The notes under the pieces are model-generated. The model was not told where the DNA came from, made no database searches, and saw nothing but the letters and a program-made list of their open reading frames with translations. The translations under genes and the position numbers were made by a program. A stretch of 64,000 bases of DNA from Colius striatus (Eukaryota; Chordata; Aves; Coliiformes; Coliidae). The stretch is from positions 4,780,001 through 4,844,000 of the forward strand of contig NC_084790.1 of NCBI RefSeq assembly GCF_028858725.1. The letters are read 5' to 3'. Shown piece after piece: positions 25,801-40,800 of this stretch. Positions within the stretch are counted from its first letter, which is position 1. Each line of letters starts with the position of its first letter.

Positions 25801-28800
25801 TTTGAGCCCAGGTTTAAAATCTAATTGTCTGTATATTCCAATTCTGATGAAATCTGGTGTATTATTCCTTATGGGAAAAAAAAGCACCAAACCCTATTTG
25901 TTCTGGATGAGTAGAATTTTTAGAAGCCTTTCTTAATTGTGCTGTTAATTTCCACCCCCACTGCTCAGCTTTGCACGCTTGCTTTATCCCTTTGGGGACA
26001 GAAGGTTGGCTTAATCTGCAGGCACCATCTATGTTTTGAGATGCACGTTCTTCCCCTGGAGTTGCAGCAGCCTAGAAGTCCCTTCTGACTCGCCCACTAA
26101 GTCCTGCTCACATCAAGGGTGTTTATAGCAGAAGGTTGTGCCTGACATAGGGAGCACTTGAGTGTGTGCGTGTGTTGTGTGTGTGAGCCCTGTGTGGATA
26201 ATCTTGTGCATCTGCAGTGCTGAGAGTGACACAACTGAGTGTGCACTTGGAAGAGCTGGAATTCCTTTGGGGGTGAGGGAGGTAGAGAAGACTTGCTGCA
26301 CGTGCATTGTGCAGTAAGGGTTAGGTTACAGTTAAGGTTCCTAGATTAGGTAGGTGAGCTATCTGATTAAAAAAAGGCTAAACTTTCTTGTTCCTGTCTG
26401 GGTTTTTGCACTTGTCTTCTTGCATGCCATAAGGAATTACTGCTCCAAAGCATTCCAACAGCTGTGGAACTTACTAAGATAAATTAATGTCTGAACTGAA
26501 ATAGGTCTTGGTTTTTTCAGTTGTACTGATCACTTTTTAGCTTGCTTAGGTAATTTAACCTACTTTTGATTGGGTTTTTTTCCCCCCTAGGCATGTGCCA
26601 CTCTGAGTTATCTTTCTTTCTTAAATACAGGGAGACTGCATTGCTCATCGACCCCAAAAATTCCTGTTCTTCATCTCGCCAGTGGGTTGCTCTGGTTGTA
26701 GGACACGAACTTGCTCATCAGTGGTTTGGAAACCTTGTGACCATGGTATCTAACATTTCCAAGTTCTTCTAGTTTTCTTTCACAAGTGCTTCATATCATG
26801 TGTGTGTTCAAGTGCCACTTAATAGCAGGCATGCTGTCTTCAAAGTAAAAATTGTAAATATTTAAGTAGTGCTTTATCACCACTTTCTTCTTCACTGGTG
26901 CATTCTTTAGAAGTATTCCTAGGTCTTTCCTATGTGAAGTAACGTTCAGTTGTGTGAGTACAGTCCTAGTTAGAGTTGTGCAGGTGTTCCATCAAAATTA
27001 TTTTGGCAAGTCAGGTTACTTAGAAGCAAGAAACCACTGTTTTCCTCTCGGGTAGGCACGATTCGTTTATCAGGCTTTCATGCCAAGCAGGCCTGCCAGT
27101 CTCAGGCCAACTGGGACTGGGGCAACACGCTGAAACACACAAAACCCACTCAGATTGCTGAGGGGGGAGCACTGCCATGAGCAAGTGCTGCCCTGCTGTA
27201 TGCAAGCCCCCAGTTTATTGTAAAGAATTACATATTATCTGTTTTTGCTTTTACATCCTGCTGACCTTCAGGCTTTGCCTGTTTTCCACTCGGATGTTGC
27301 AGCTTCTCACACTCCCAACAGGGCATTCTGTAACTTAACTTCATTTACCCACAGTCAGTGAAAATAACCTGAAGGTCAGTTTACATTTTTTGCCAAATAC
27401 TAGTTCTTTATTCCCACAAGGACATATCAGTATCAGCTCAGTGTTGCAAAGTGTTCTAGTCCAGTAGCTGAAAAGTTGCTGATTAGTAACTCCTGTGAAC
27501 TACTTTGGATATATGGGAATCCAGCTGTCTGAATGGTTTGATAAGTCATTTTGGTGGGAATAAAAGCATATGTGAGGCAGCAAGGCTGAAGTCTGTAAAC
27601 AAATTCCATGTAGTGCTGAAAAGCAAAATCTCTATCTGTCCAAGCTTCTGCTGTTAAGAAATGGCTCCAGCTTATTCTGTTAATTAGATCTGATGTTCAT
27701 TTTCCAAACAACCTGCAAACAGATGCATTAATCCAAGTATGTCACAGGTTAGAAAGTGTCTTGTACGGTAAGAAAACAATGTGGGAATGTTTCTTGTATT
27801 GTAAGAAACTATGGCTTCTGGAGCCTCAAATCTTCATTGCTCTGTCTTTTTGGCTGCTTAAATTAAGTGTGAGTGGATGAAGGATAAAACACAGTATAAA
27901 CATTATAATGCAGTACAAATATTAATTATAACACTAAGCAAAGTTTGTCAAAGCTCTCTATATTGCCATGCCTCTTAAAATCTAGCCGGCCACGTCCATT
28001 GCTGTTTGTGGTAGCACAAGTAGCTTCCATGGAGAAGCAACACAATATTTAAATCAAAAAGTAACATTAAAGTAAGTGCATTTTTAGCTTTTAGTACAGC
28101 TGAGCAGCTGGAACCACCACTATCGTGTGACTAGACAACACTTTAGGATGCCAGAAAGTGCCTTAGAGACCAGTAGTTGACCCACAAGCCATTTGTGGTC
28201 CTTCTGACCATGGAGAACTGTGGCAACAAGCTAGAGAAAGCATTGTTACAAGAATCTCTGAAATTTATATTGAAATAGCTTCATTTTCCTTTTGAAGCTC
28301 CAGGTCTTCCAGAATGGTTTTTTTTTAGAGTTTTTAATTTTTAGGTATTATTTTATGTTGAATGATGCAACTGTGAAATACAAAAAGACATTCCAGTATT
28401 ACAAGTCCAACCTAATTGCTCAACAATCTATCCTGCAGTTGCTTTAGTCCTTCAGCAACAGTCTCTATATACTGGAACCTTTTCCTGGAAACAGATGCAA
28501 TCAGAAATGTAAAATAAAATTGGACAGAATCCACTCTAAAAATAAAGCTGAGCTTATCTGTGTAGAGTTTCAGAAACAGCTTTCCTTATGGAAATTCCCC
28601 CCTTCCCTGTAAATGTTTCATTCATAGTAGAAGCAGCAGTTCTTTGTAGAACAGCATTCTGGGCTGTTTGGTTTCTTCTGCTGAAGGGCACTTGTCACCA
28701 GAGCCATACTCTGCTGAGGTAACCACCATCGATATTTAAGGAATGGTTGGTCAGTGCAGTTGTGGCAAACGGTGTTTTCTTCTTCAGTGCCTGTAGCTTG

Positions 28801-31800
28801 TTTCTTTACCTTTCCTACTTCAGCTCCATGTTACAAGTGAAAGGAATAAATTTAAAATGTCAGCGTAACATTCTTGTCTTTAACAAAAACCCCAAAGCCC
28901 ACCTTTAGCTGACTTGAAACAACTTCTGACTGTTTACAGGATGTCAGCTTTCCATAGTCTAGAACATTTCCAGGTCCAAAATTCTCTCCTTTATGTAAGC
29001 ATACTCTCTATAAAAAAAAAAATAAACCCAAACACCACTCCACCACCTCCCCCCCTAAAAAACCCCCCAAAACTCTAAACAAACTCCATCTTCTGCAGCT
29101 GTTCAGTGTGGAAAAGACACTGTGTTGCCCACAGTTCTGCAGCTTTACTGGACTGTGGTTTGCACGTGCCTGACTGCTTTCCCTAGCATGGGTTACATTC
29201 ACGGCAATTGCTCTGACCTCTAGTGTGGCCTCTCGGATTTTCATTTGTACCTAATGCAGTTCTCCTCCATGCAGAACTTCTAAAACCTGAGACAAGCAGA
29301 AGACAGTTATTGGGTGCTGATTAGTCTTCCCAGGCCAACAACCTCTTTATAGTGAGGAATTTGTGCTTACAAGTGTGACCTGTTTCTCTGATTTGTACTG
29401 GACTGAGCTATTAACAGCTTATCTTTGTGGCAAACTTACTGTTGATGAAATGAAGCTGTTGGATTTTTGTGCTTTATTTTGCCTTCTTATCTTCCCAGGA
29501 ATGGTGGACCCATCTCTGGCTGAATGAAGGTTTTGCCTCTTGGATTGAGTACCTATGTGTTGATCACTGTTTCCCAGAGTATGATATCTGGACTCAGTTT
29601 GTATCTGCTGATTACACACGAGCTCAAGAGCTTGATGCCTTAGACAACAGTCATCCCATTGAAGTAAGTTTTGTCTTTGTCTCCCTTTTTTTGTGGTCAG
29701 TCCTGTGAAAGCTTTTTCCCTGTTAAGGAAAAAAAAGGAACTTTGCAGTCATTCATGATGCAAAGGAAAATCTAAGGTTGCATTTATACTTTGTGCATTT
29801 TCCTCTACTTGAATTAGTATTTCAGAGGTGAGGTTTGAGGGTTCTGATCGTGACTCCTCCTGGAGTTTTTCTGCTCTACTGACTTGAAAAGGCAAAGTTG
29901 ACCTCTGATCAAAATGAGTAGTTTTCTGGCCTTTGAGCATGGTGAGTTAGCTACTGACTTACTCCAGTGCTCAACAACATTAACCAAAGTGCAGCACAGC
30001 CCAGAGCCAAGCTACCAAATGCTGCTGGGTTTGTATTGGTTTTCATCTGAGGCCACTTTAGGTTCTATGTTGTACTCCCAGAACTGTGAGTGTGGTGCAG
30101 ACAGTCATGACATAAGTAGGATAGAGCTGGGCTTACTGCTTTGGAAACAAAGCGGTAGTTCAGTGATGAAGGGAAGGAAACAACAGTGAGCTCAATTGCA
30201 GCAAAACTGAGAGCTCTGCTAAAAGAAAACCCCTAGAGATCACCATGGATGAGTTTTCTGATGGCTTAAGCAGTGTTCCATGTAGCAGGTGTTGGGAAAT
30301 TGCTTTGTACAACAGGTCATTTCGGAGTGCCTTAATCATTGAGTGTGTTTCTTGAGCACGTACAACTTCCACAGTGAGTCAACTTCCAGAGTGGGTCAGT
30401 GAACCAAGAGATTGAAGCAAGATCCCCAAGTCTGGTTGATTAAATACCAAAATCTAAGTTAAATTGTACTTAACTTACAAACCAATACTAACTCAGTCAC
30501 AGATGCATAAGTTTAATTGACTGGGTGCAGAGATTCCACCAAGACAATTCAGTGATGGCTATGTGTGCAGTTTCTTCAGTGAGACAGGTCAGCGCCTTAA
30601 ACACCACAACAGGCAAAAATCAGTATCTTCTGGCAGTTATAATTGTTCTCACTGTTAATTATCCTGTTTACCACAGGTTAGTGTTGGCCATCCCTCTGAA
30701 GTCGATGAAATATTCGATGCTATTTCTTACAGCAAGGGAGCATCTGTAATCCGAATGCTACATGACTACATTGGTGATGAGGTAAGAAGATGGTTGTTAA
30801 AAAGCCAAATTTAGGTTGCCAAATCTTCTCACAGTTAAAAATACCATTTAAAAAAAAGTCTTGGTATTCTGTGTTTTTAAAACTTTTCTCCAGTTTGTAT
30901 TTGGGCTCTATTTGAACTTTCCTAGGAGAAAAAAGATAGTGGGGAAACAAGCAAGGAGTTGCAGTTGTGCATATTGATATTATGATTGCTTGGCTGATAA
31001 TTGAACATAGATGCAGCGAGGAAGAATTCCTTCCCTGTTCAGTTGAGGCAGCACTGGAAGGGGCTGCCCAGATGGGTTGTGGAGTCTCCTCTGGAGACAT
31101 TCAAAACCTACCTGGACGAGTTCCTGTGTGACCTACTCTAGGTGATCCTGCTCTTGCAGAGGGGGTGGACTAGATGATCTTTTAATGTTCCTTCCCGTCC
31201 TCTGAAATTCTGTGATTCTGTGGAGGGAGGTGAGAAAAGACCTCCATTCTGGTGCCATGACATACTCAATTGTCTGTTCCCAGGACTTCCGGAAGGGGAT
31301 GAATTTGTATTTAACGAAGTTCCAGCAGAAGAATGCAGCTACAGGTAACCACTGGTGGCTGTAGGCTTTTGAGAAAAGTGCTTTCTGGAGAAAAACTCTT
31401 TAGTTCTCAAGTAATGGATTCTTAAACAGCTGTTTATCCACCTGAGATAACTGAAATGCAGGGAAATAATTGCTTTGTTTCCAATTTCATACTGTGTGTT
31501 CTCTGCACAGCCAGAGCTCGGTATCCCCTGAGGGTTCTGTCTCTCAGGAGTGTGTGGCTGAGGTAACCTGAAAGGGCTGCGTTTACGGTTGATAACCATG
31601 TCTGCCTGGTAATCTAATTTAGCTATAGAGTATGTTGATTTGCCAAGTAAGCCTTTTGCAAGCTTCCTTTGGCAGTATTGATTGCATGTGTGATTAAACA
31701 GTTCAAAGTCTTGTCTAACATCTCACAGCACTTTCTTTGCTTGAACCTTTTTTGTCTGTCAGGCATAAATGTGCAACATCGTGCTCTGCCAGCCAAAAAT

Positions 31801-34800
31801 AGTCTGTGTTGTTCGGTCAGCTCTTTTGACATAATGTATGAAAAACTTAAGGAAAATGTTCTTCTCTTTACCACTTTGAATATTTAATGCTCATTCTTAT
31901 TACACTTTATCACAATGTGTATTGATTGCAGGGGGGTTTTTAGCAGTAAAGAAGCTTTCATCTCCCTTCTGGCCTATATAAGTGGTTTCAACTTTTTCAG
32001 TTTTCTTGCCTATCGTGCTATGATTCAATAAAAACACAACTCTAAACACAAAGGGCAAACTGGAGTAACAATACAGCCTCCTCTGTCTGATGCCTGTGTA
32101 ACATCCTTAATAGCATCTAACACATCAAGGCTATGGGAGTCCTTAGTCAGACTTTTCTTCTGCAGAGGATCTTTGGGACAGCCTGGAAAAAGCTAGTGGT
32201 AAACCTATTGCTGCTGTGATGAATACATGGACCAAACAAATGGGATTTCCTCTCATTTATGTGGAAGCTGAACAGGTAAATATAACTGTGCATTTTTTTA
32301 GCGCTTCAGATCAAAAGTTCTGCATTTAACTATGTTTTAGGATCAAATGTTGAGGTATCCAATTATGTAAAAAAATCTCTTTGATCAGGAGGCAGGCAGT
32401 ACAGTGGGGTGCTTTGTTTAGTGACAAATCTGTTTCTGAAGGGAGAGGAAGTGCAGTTATCACTAATGCAAAGTGATATGGAGTTAATCCACGAGCGCTC
32501 TACATCATGTGCTTGGAGTTTGCTGACATGGCCCCTTCAGCCTTTGTGTGTGACATGTGTGTTGGGGGAGGGAATATCTGATCTAGCTCCCTTTGCCTTG
32601 CATTTTGTTTCTCACTCCAGTTCAGATAATGCTTATTCTACAAGGTTGCTGGCTGGGCAAGTCAGACAAACAGATTCAAATGAGAAACAGGGCACGTTTG
32701 TTTCAACAGCAACGGAACAATTCTTGATGTAGCTCCTTTTTCTGGAGGAGAATACAATTTACTCTGTTTAACAGAGGGTACATGAATGTATTGTGACATA
32801 CAGAAGCTGAGACTAGATGTACTGATAATTCTTTTCTCTCTTCTTGTTTATTCCTCCTCAGCAAGACGATGACAAAGTGTTGAAGTTGGTCCAGAAGAAA
32901 TTCTGTGCCAGTGGACCATATACTGGTAAGATGAGTGCTAGGAGTAGGAATGGAATGTTCAATGCTTTTTCGTGCAATGACAGCGATTTTTAGAGATGAA
33001 ACAGCTACGCTGCACAGCAGGCAGGTGCTCTGCTTGGATTCAGGTGTGTGTTTGTTAAAACTTCAGACAGTGTAAGGCTCTCACATGTGTGTTCTCCATG
33101 TTCTCTTTGCACTGAGAGTGACATTCGTCTGCAGCCTTTGGTTCAGTTTTCATTCCGAACTACTTCTCATGTGCAGTTTAAGGCCAGTGCTGCCACCTGA
33201 GGAGCTCTGTAAGCTGCTGGTTTTATAGTAAAGCTGAAATAAAAATGCTTCATGTGGAAGCCAGCTCTATCTTAAAACACAGATTCCACTCATCTTTGTG
33301 TTTATAAGAAATTAAAACGCTTGACTTGAAAGGTGATTTAGAGATTCTTGTGCTTTAACTCCAGAACTGTCACTTCAGGTTTGTGCCTTTTTAGATTTTA
33401 AGTCATCTTGCCTAAACTTGCTGAAATTGATCTGAACATCAAGCAGTGTTCCTCTGTGTTGTGTGAGTGCTTTATTTTCTTCCTCAGGCTTTTCTTTTTA
33501 TTGCTGTATCTTTTAGGGGAGGATTTCCCCATGTGGATGGTCCCAATCAGTATTTGTACAAGTGATGACCCCACCTGTGCCAAAATGCAAATACTGATGG
33601 ACAAACCAGAGCTCACCTTGGTTTTGAAAGATGTCAAACCAGACCAGTGGGTGAAGGTGAGTTGTCACAAAGGAGACAGTATTACTTGGAATGTTTTCAT
33701 TGTCACTGGAATGCCATCCTTGCATTTCCTTTTCTTTTTTTTTTTTTATTTTCCCCTCTTGCCTGGTACTTCTCATGGAGGAATCTCTGTGCTCATATTG
33801 AGTATTGGCTCCTCTCTGTAATTCTTGCTTAATATAGTCCTTTGCCTTCCAGATGTAGTCTAACTGATGTAAGCTTGAACCTTTTAGGAGCCTGAGCCTT
33901 GAAAAACAATGTCCAATTAAAGGCAGCTTTTCAATTGAAATGTGGGGGCTTTTTGCAGTATCCTGTGGCAACCACAGTTTAGTTAAAGTCCATTCTGACC
34001 AAAAATAGTCCTGTTTAGCTTTCATTAATGTGAAGGTTTTCTACTGGATATTGCCAGGCAAGTACAAATTTGTAAGTGAAAAATATTCACTGTTGGATCT
34101 GCTGTGGACACCAGTCAAACTGAGTTGAAGAAATGAAAGCCAGCAACTGTGTGGCACTGGTGTTGTATGAGCTACTGAGGCTGAAGAGTAATTGTTTCTA
34201 AGCTAACTTTGTGAAATAACAATAAGAGTTAATATCAGAATGTGAATCAAATCTTTAACTACCTTGGGCATTCCAGCTGTCAGGCCTGCAAATGCTGTTG
34301 AATCACCATATCTATCTTGGTCCTTTCTGCTAATAGAGAGGGCAGGAAGTGAACAATTCTGAAAATGCCCTGTGTAAGTGAGGATAAAGTTTGATTTTTT
34401 TCTGCCAAAGAAGGCCACAGTCCAGCTCAGTCCAAGGTGAATTTGTAGGACTGCTGGCTGCAAAGGCTGGTGGTCTGTGAGGTTTTTAGTTAGTGCCACA
34501 GTCCTGATGACTGGCAGTTGGACTGACCAAAGTCATAATAGCAGCCAAGGGGATGACTTCCTCATGAGCTCAGCAGTGGTTCTGGTTTATATCAGGTGCT
34601 GTTATTCAACCAACAACAATATGTGACCACCTACACTAAAATGCTAGTAGCTAGCAGCGTGCAGCTAGTGTAGTTCATCAAGTCTACTGACCATGACTAG
34701 CTTTTGTGCTGGGTGGATGTGCTCACTCTCCTTTCTTAAGAGAAAATGGTTCTATCACAGTGGAGGGGAGCAGGCTGCGAAAGAGCAGTTACAAAAGTTA

Positions 34801-37800
34801 AAGACTCTAGCATCTGCAGTGTCCTGCCTTTTATCTTGGTGCATGACTAGTCTTAGTTCAGTTAAGATTTACCCCTAGCAGAGAAATCCCTTTTTTCTCC
34901 TTGCTGTTGGCTTTAACTCTACTCTCTGTTTCCTTATGCCGTCTCTCTCTTGTCTTCTATACCTCTTAGTGAGTGTTTCCTCTTTGGGATTTTTAGTCTT
35001 TCTGCCTTACTTTGGATTTCTTTTTCCTTTGTGTTTAACTGGTAGTGACTGACTTCCCTGAGCTGCAGTGCTTCAAGAAACTTCTAGTAGAGTCTTCCCT
35101 TCCCTCAGAAAAAAAAAAAAAAAAAGACATTATCCTATTTGTTCCTTTCTTGTAATTTTTGACTCTTCTGGTACTTTTCAGTTAAATCTTGGAACAGTAG
35201 GGTTTTACCGTACTCAGTATAGCCCTGACATGCTGGAGAGTTTAATACCAGCGATCAAAGACCTCTCCCTACCCCCTGTGGACAGGCTTGGCCTGCAGAA
35301 CGATCTCTTCTCTCTGGTAAGCAGCCCTTTGCTATTCTGTCCAATAACAAGAGCTATTGCAGAAATAAGTGTTGGAAAAGTCAGCCTCAGTTTCTGGAGG
35401 CAAAGTGCCTTTGGGATTACTGCATACATCTAGCTGTTAATTAGCTTGACAAGTTCTGACTTGTAAGGCTGAAACCCTATGGAAGCACTCTGTAACTCCT
35501 GTCACACTGTTCTCTGTAGGGGTGTATTATAGTAGAGGGGTTTTTACAAAGTTCTTTTGTCAACTTGCTTTCTTTTAACTCATCAAAATAGGATATCTTA
35601 ATGACTTTATCAAATACTGTCAGCACCATATGCTTTATTGAGCTTGTTAAAACTGCCCTCCACTGGAGGAGATGGCTGTTGGGGGGAGTAAGAACTGTTT
35701 AAAAGCAAGGGATTACCCCCAAAGCAGATGTTGCTGACTCTGAACAGTTAGTCACTGTACTCTCAGATAGCCTTTTCTTATTCTCACTAGTCAGCAAGTA
35801 CACAGAAGCTTTTAAAAATGTGGGTTTGATACCCTGCCTCTCTAGCTTCAAAGCTTGCAACTCTTGTCATGGCTTAGTTGAAGGGGTTTGAAACTGTAGC
35901 CTGAGTCATTCCCCAAATATTACAGGACTGCTGGGACAAAAAAAAAAAAGAGCAAATACACATAGGAACATTGTGTTAGACTCTTGTTTTGGCTGCAGTT
36001 TTAATAATGTTTTTATCATAGGTGAATATAGCTTAGATAAAATCAAAATTGATCTTCGCCTCTCTTCTGGTACCACAAATTATCTGTCTGGCTCCAGATT
36101 AAGAAACCTGTGAGCAATCTGGTTGGAGATACCTGCTGTAGGTATTAGCAACTGCAGTAAGCATAGAAGTGTTTTCATGACACTGCGAAGCAGCTGATAT
36201 TAAATTTTCCTGGCACCGGAGGAAAGGCAGTGCTGCTTGTAATAATTCATGGGAAGCAGGAGGCAAAAACAGCTTCTGCAGCTTTACATTCTCAATTTAA
36301 CGAAAAGTGAAAATTAAATCGCTAAATCTTTACAGTTTTCAGTTAAAATAAGATTTTGGTGGGTGTAGTATCTGGCTGAGAATAACTCGGGGGGGTTGCT
36401 TTTCCTTGCCAGCATTGCTTCGATTTTGTTAAGTCACTTAATCCCTTTGTCTGTTTCTTGCTTGCAAAATGTGCTTATAATTATATAGCTGCCTCCTTGT
36501 AAAGTGCTTACCTGTGCATAAAGTGTTCTGTGTGGATAGCTAAGGTGCTTTGACCAGTGTTAACTCACCTTGGCAGAACCTCACAACAGAGAAAATACAG
36601 GTTATATGCAGGCTGTGCAAACTGAACCAGGGAAGGCTGTAAAATAATGTGATGAGCTATTAAACATCTTAATTCTGTTTGGAAGCAAGATTAATCTATG
36701 TCTTTTCCTCTCCCAGGCCCGAGCTGGAATCATTAGCACTGTAGAGGTTCTAAAAGTCATGGAAGCTTTTGTGAATGAGCCCAATTATACTGTGTGGAGC
36801 GACCTCAGCTGTAACTTGGGGATTCTCTCAACTCTCTTGTCCCACACAGACTTCTATGAGGAGATCCAGGTGTTCGTGAAAGACGTCTTTTCACCAATAG
36901 GGGAGAGACTGGGCTGGGACCCCAAACCTGGAGAGGGTAGGAGATTTATGCTGTGACATCCAGTAGTGCTGGTGGAAAACCCTTGTGTACAGAAACCATC
37001 GGTATTTTGGGGAAAGGGGAGAGAAAGGAGGAAGAGGAGTAAAAAGTTGGCTTTCAGGGTTATTTTTATACTTAAAACCAGACAAACACAAACTCCAACC
37101 CTCTGTTTTCAGGCACAAGTTAAAATGGTGAAACTTTTCCCTACCTGGTCACTGACTGAGAAAAAGTCCCTGCTTTAGCTTTACATCTATTGGGGTGCTT
37201 GAAACTTGTTACACTACAAGGATGGAAAGCTGTATACATGCATGTTTACTTGTCCTTGTCAGTCCTGTTGCAGACACAAATGGTTAATATTACTGACTTA
37301 GCTCAAGTTACAGGCTTAGCTTATTGTATTTGAGCTGGAATCATCTTCTCCTGACCTTCTTGCCATAAAATAAATCAATGTATTCTCCAATTGCCACCAA
37401 GAAGAGTGAGAAAAGGCTCTTTAGATATCTTAGATACTCTTATTTAGATACTCTTTAGATAACCTCAGGCACGTGGAAGGATTATTATACACCTCTGCCC
37501 TGCTCATTCTAGGTGGAAGAATACTTAATTGCTGAATTGTGTCTCCAAATATTATTCTTTTCCCCCCCCTACTCACTTATTAGGTCATCTAGATGCCCTT
37601 CTCAGAGGTCTGGTCTTGGGAAAACTAGGAAAAGCTGGGCACAAGGCAACATTAGAAGAAGCCCGACGCCGATTTAAAGACCACGTGGAAGGAAAACATG
37701 TGCTGTCAGCTGACCTGAGGAGTCCTGTAAGTTACTGTAAATTTTAGCTGCCAAAAAACTATCCTCACTCACTTAGCACTGTGTGCACTCAACTCTTGCA

Positions 37801-40800
37801 TTTCCAAGAATAAGGAAGCTTGAGGAAACCAGGGTCAAGGTATGAGATCAACTGTTTTTGGCAGAGGTGGTGGGAGCTTGGATAAGAAGAAAAAGATACT
37901 GGGAAGCATGGTAGAGACATCCCTGTGTTTCTTGACCTCAAGTAGGGCTCACTGTCCTGGCCAATACTTAGTCATAACTGTCACCCACATGAACTGCCAC
38001 AGAGGAACTTGAGTCTCGAAGCTGTGTTGTGTTTTGGGGCTGGAAGGCTATTCAAGAGCAGTTCTGAACCCAGAGCTGGCTACTTCTCATTTTTATTCAT
38101 CTGTGACCACCTGACAACCTCCAGGATTAAAAGACTGTGGTAAACTGTAGGAACATGGAAGGGCTCTGCAAGTGTCAGCCTGGCTGTGCAGAGCAGAGTC
38201 TTAACTACAGGGGACAGGGATGGAGCGTATGTGAAGAACTTACTAGCTAGGTGTTGTGTTGTATAAAGGTTTCTTGTTCTGGTGTTTTGCTGTGATTGAA
38301 ATTACCAAAGTTATACTGAAAATGAGGAAGACTCAAAGGAGTTGATGCATCTTTAAAATCCAGTCTTAAAATGTGGAAGGGATGAGTGCTGGTATCTTCC
38401 AGATCTGTTCACCTGTCTGAAATCTAACCCAAATACATAGAAATTGGTTGTTGCGTTTCTAAAAGTGTGGTTTTTGAAGTACGTTCCTTGTTTATGCTCT
38501 GCCTTAGGTATATGTAACAATTTTGAAGCATGGAGATAGTACTACTTTAGACACTATGCTGAAGGTGAGTGCACACTCTGTTGTTAACACCACCAGCTTA
38601 TGCAATGAAAAGCCAAACGTTCCACCCTCCAGGTTCCTCTGGGACACGGTCTGTCTGCACATGGGCTCAGTCTGCTGCTTTACAGGTGATGTGGGCACCA
38701 GGGCTCTTCAGAGTGCTCCTTGGTCCATGCACAGTGTGGAATTGCCACCTAGTGGATTGTTGCACCTCCCATGTTAGGATTATTTTAATTGGCACTGTCC
38801 TGCTTGACCTTATCTAAACAGTGGCGAAGACAGTTTATTAGAATAGTGCTTTCTGCTGATGTACGTGTAATGAGGTCCATAATGTGGATAGCTTCAGAAT
38901 GATTCATGAACAAGTTCAATTTGTCACTTAATAGGCTTGATCACTTAGCAGCTCTAGCATGGAGCAGGCTTAATAGTGCTAGGTAAGGAGCTGCCATTTA
39001 ATACCATGTGCTAATGTTATTCACTTTGGCTTTGAAGCTTCACAAGCAAGCAGACATGCAGGAGGAGAAGAACCGAATTGAACGAGTTCTTGGAGCCATC
39101 TCTCAACCAGAACTGATTCAAAAAGTTCTCACCTTTGCACTTTCAGTAAGTTGTCAGAAAATTGCTGCTTCCTTACCTCGTGAGGATGACAAGTGTGTTC
39201 AGAGCACTTGGAGACACAGCACTCTGTGCGTAATGCACTAGAACAGGAGGAATAGTCTAAATGGTTAAGTCTTTGAATTGTTTCTTAATGTTTGGGGGAG
39301 AGAAACACACTGTTATTGACAGATTCATCATAGAAATGCATAAAGCCACCATGCTGTACTTGTTGAAACAGTCTTAAATGCTTGTCTACGTTTTCACCCC
39401 CAGGAAGAGGTACGCCCCCAGGACACGGTATCTGTTATTGGTGGAGTAGCTGGAGGCAGTAAGCAGGGGAGGAAGGCAGCTTGGAAATTCGTAAGAGACA
39501 ATTGGGAGGAACTGTATAATCGATACCAAGGTGGATTCTTAATATCCAGGCTAGTAAAGGTATGTGCAGCTGTGAGAAGTCCTGTTGACAAAGTGAACTG
39601 TGATATTTGAAATGCTAAGTGCTTAAACTTTGTGCAATCCTTTATTCCTTCAGCTAACAGTGGATGGATTTGCGAATGATAAAATGGCTGCAGAAGTTAA
39701 GGTAAGAAACTTTAAAGAAGTGGTTAATTTCATCTGTGACAGACTGTTATCTGAGGCTGTAAGTGCCTGATGAGAGAACCATGAGTTTCTATGCAGGTTT
39801 TGTCTTTGTCTTTTGAGCAACAGTCAAAACAGTCAGAGGCAGAGCCACAGTTCAAACTTTAAAGATAATTGTAGCAACACTGATAGTAGTTATAATTTCC
39901 AGAGCAAACTGAGGCTTACACCACCGCTGTGTTCCTCCCTAGACAGATATGGCACATTTGGGGCTGACTGTGCTGGCAGCCAGGAACTCCTGGTGGAATT
40001 AACATGCCAGAAGCTGGCTAAATTCCACACATGTCTAAGTTTTATGTGGCCCTTTGTGCCAAGTGCTAAGAGCAGGGCTTTGACACAAGGCAGAGAGTCT
40101 GTCTTGAAGTTGGTGGCCCAAGGTGATGTGATTTCATTACTGGACTGCAGCATACCCTCTGACTTGGGAGGGTAGGTGCTGGTCTTTGCAGAGTTTAGAG
40201 AAAGTGTGTAGGGTTTTTTTTACTCTTTGCCCATGCTTTTACAAGGACTATTTTTGGGAAGAAAACACTTTAAAATGTGGCCCTTAATTATCATTTCCCT
40301 GTTCAGAAAGTGATAAACTGAGCCATAAGAGCCCTCTCTATCCTTTTTAATCATCTAGTGATCTCTTCTTAGAAAAGACTTCGAAGCATAAGTGACTTTT
40401 ATGGAGAAATCTTGCTCTATGGTTATTTTTTTTTCTTAAAGAACACTTTACAAAACATTTACCAGAACAATCATCCATGACTAAGTGATAACTGCTTTCC
40501 AAGAGAACTTGGAAGCTATAGGCACTATACCTAGCTTTTAGCTGGAGTACTTTGCCACCTTGTAGTGTAGGTTAGTGTGAAGTCATCTGGCAAATGCTGG
40601 GGAAACCCTGCTTGTGTGAATATGGGGGATGACTCCTGGCTCTGCCAGCTTCCTCTGCCCTTTAACCAATTGTAAAGTGCAAAGTCACAGCAGCCTTGTG
40701 GTTTACAAGGGAATCAATATTGTTGATTCTGGAGGAAGAAATGTGAGATTCTTCAGCAAAACTCTCGAGTGCTGCTGGTGCTTGGAGGTCATTATGCAGC

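Noticed and set aside
29008-29260. Minus-strand frame in NPEPPS intron 9 that might be a processed pseudogene end
   Set aside because: No protein similarity recognised, stops immediately upstream, and the adjoining A-rich tract is mixed with C-rich sequence rather than a clean poly(A) tail.
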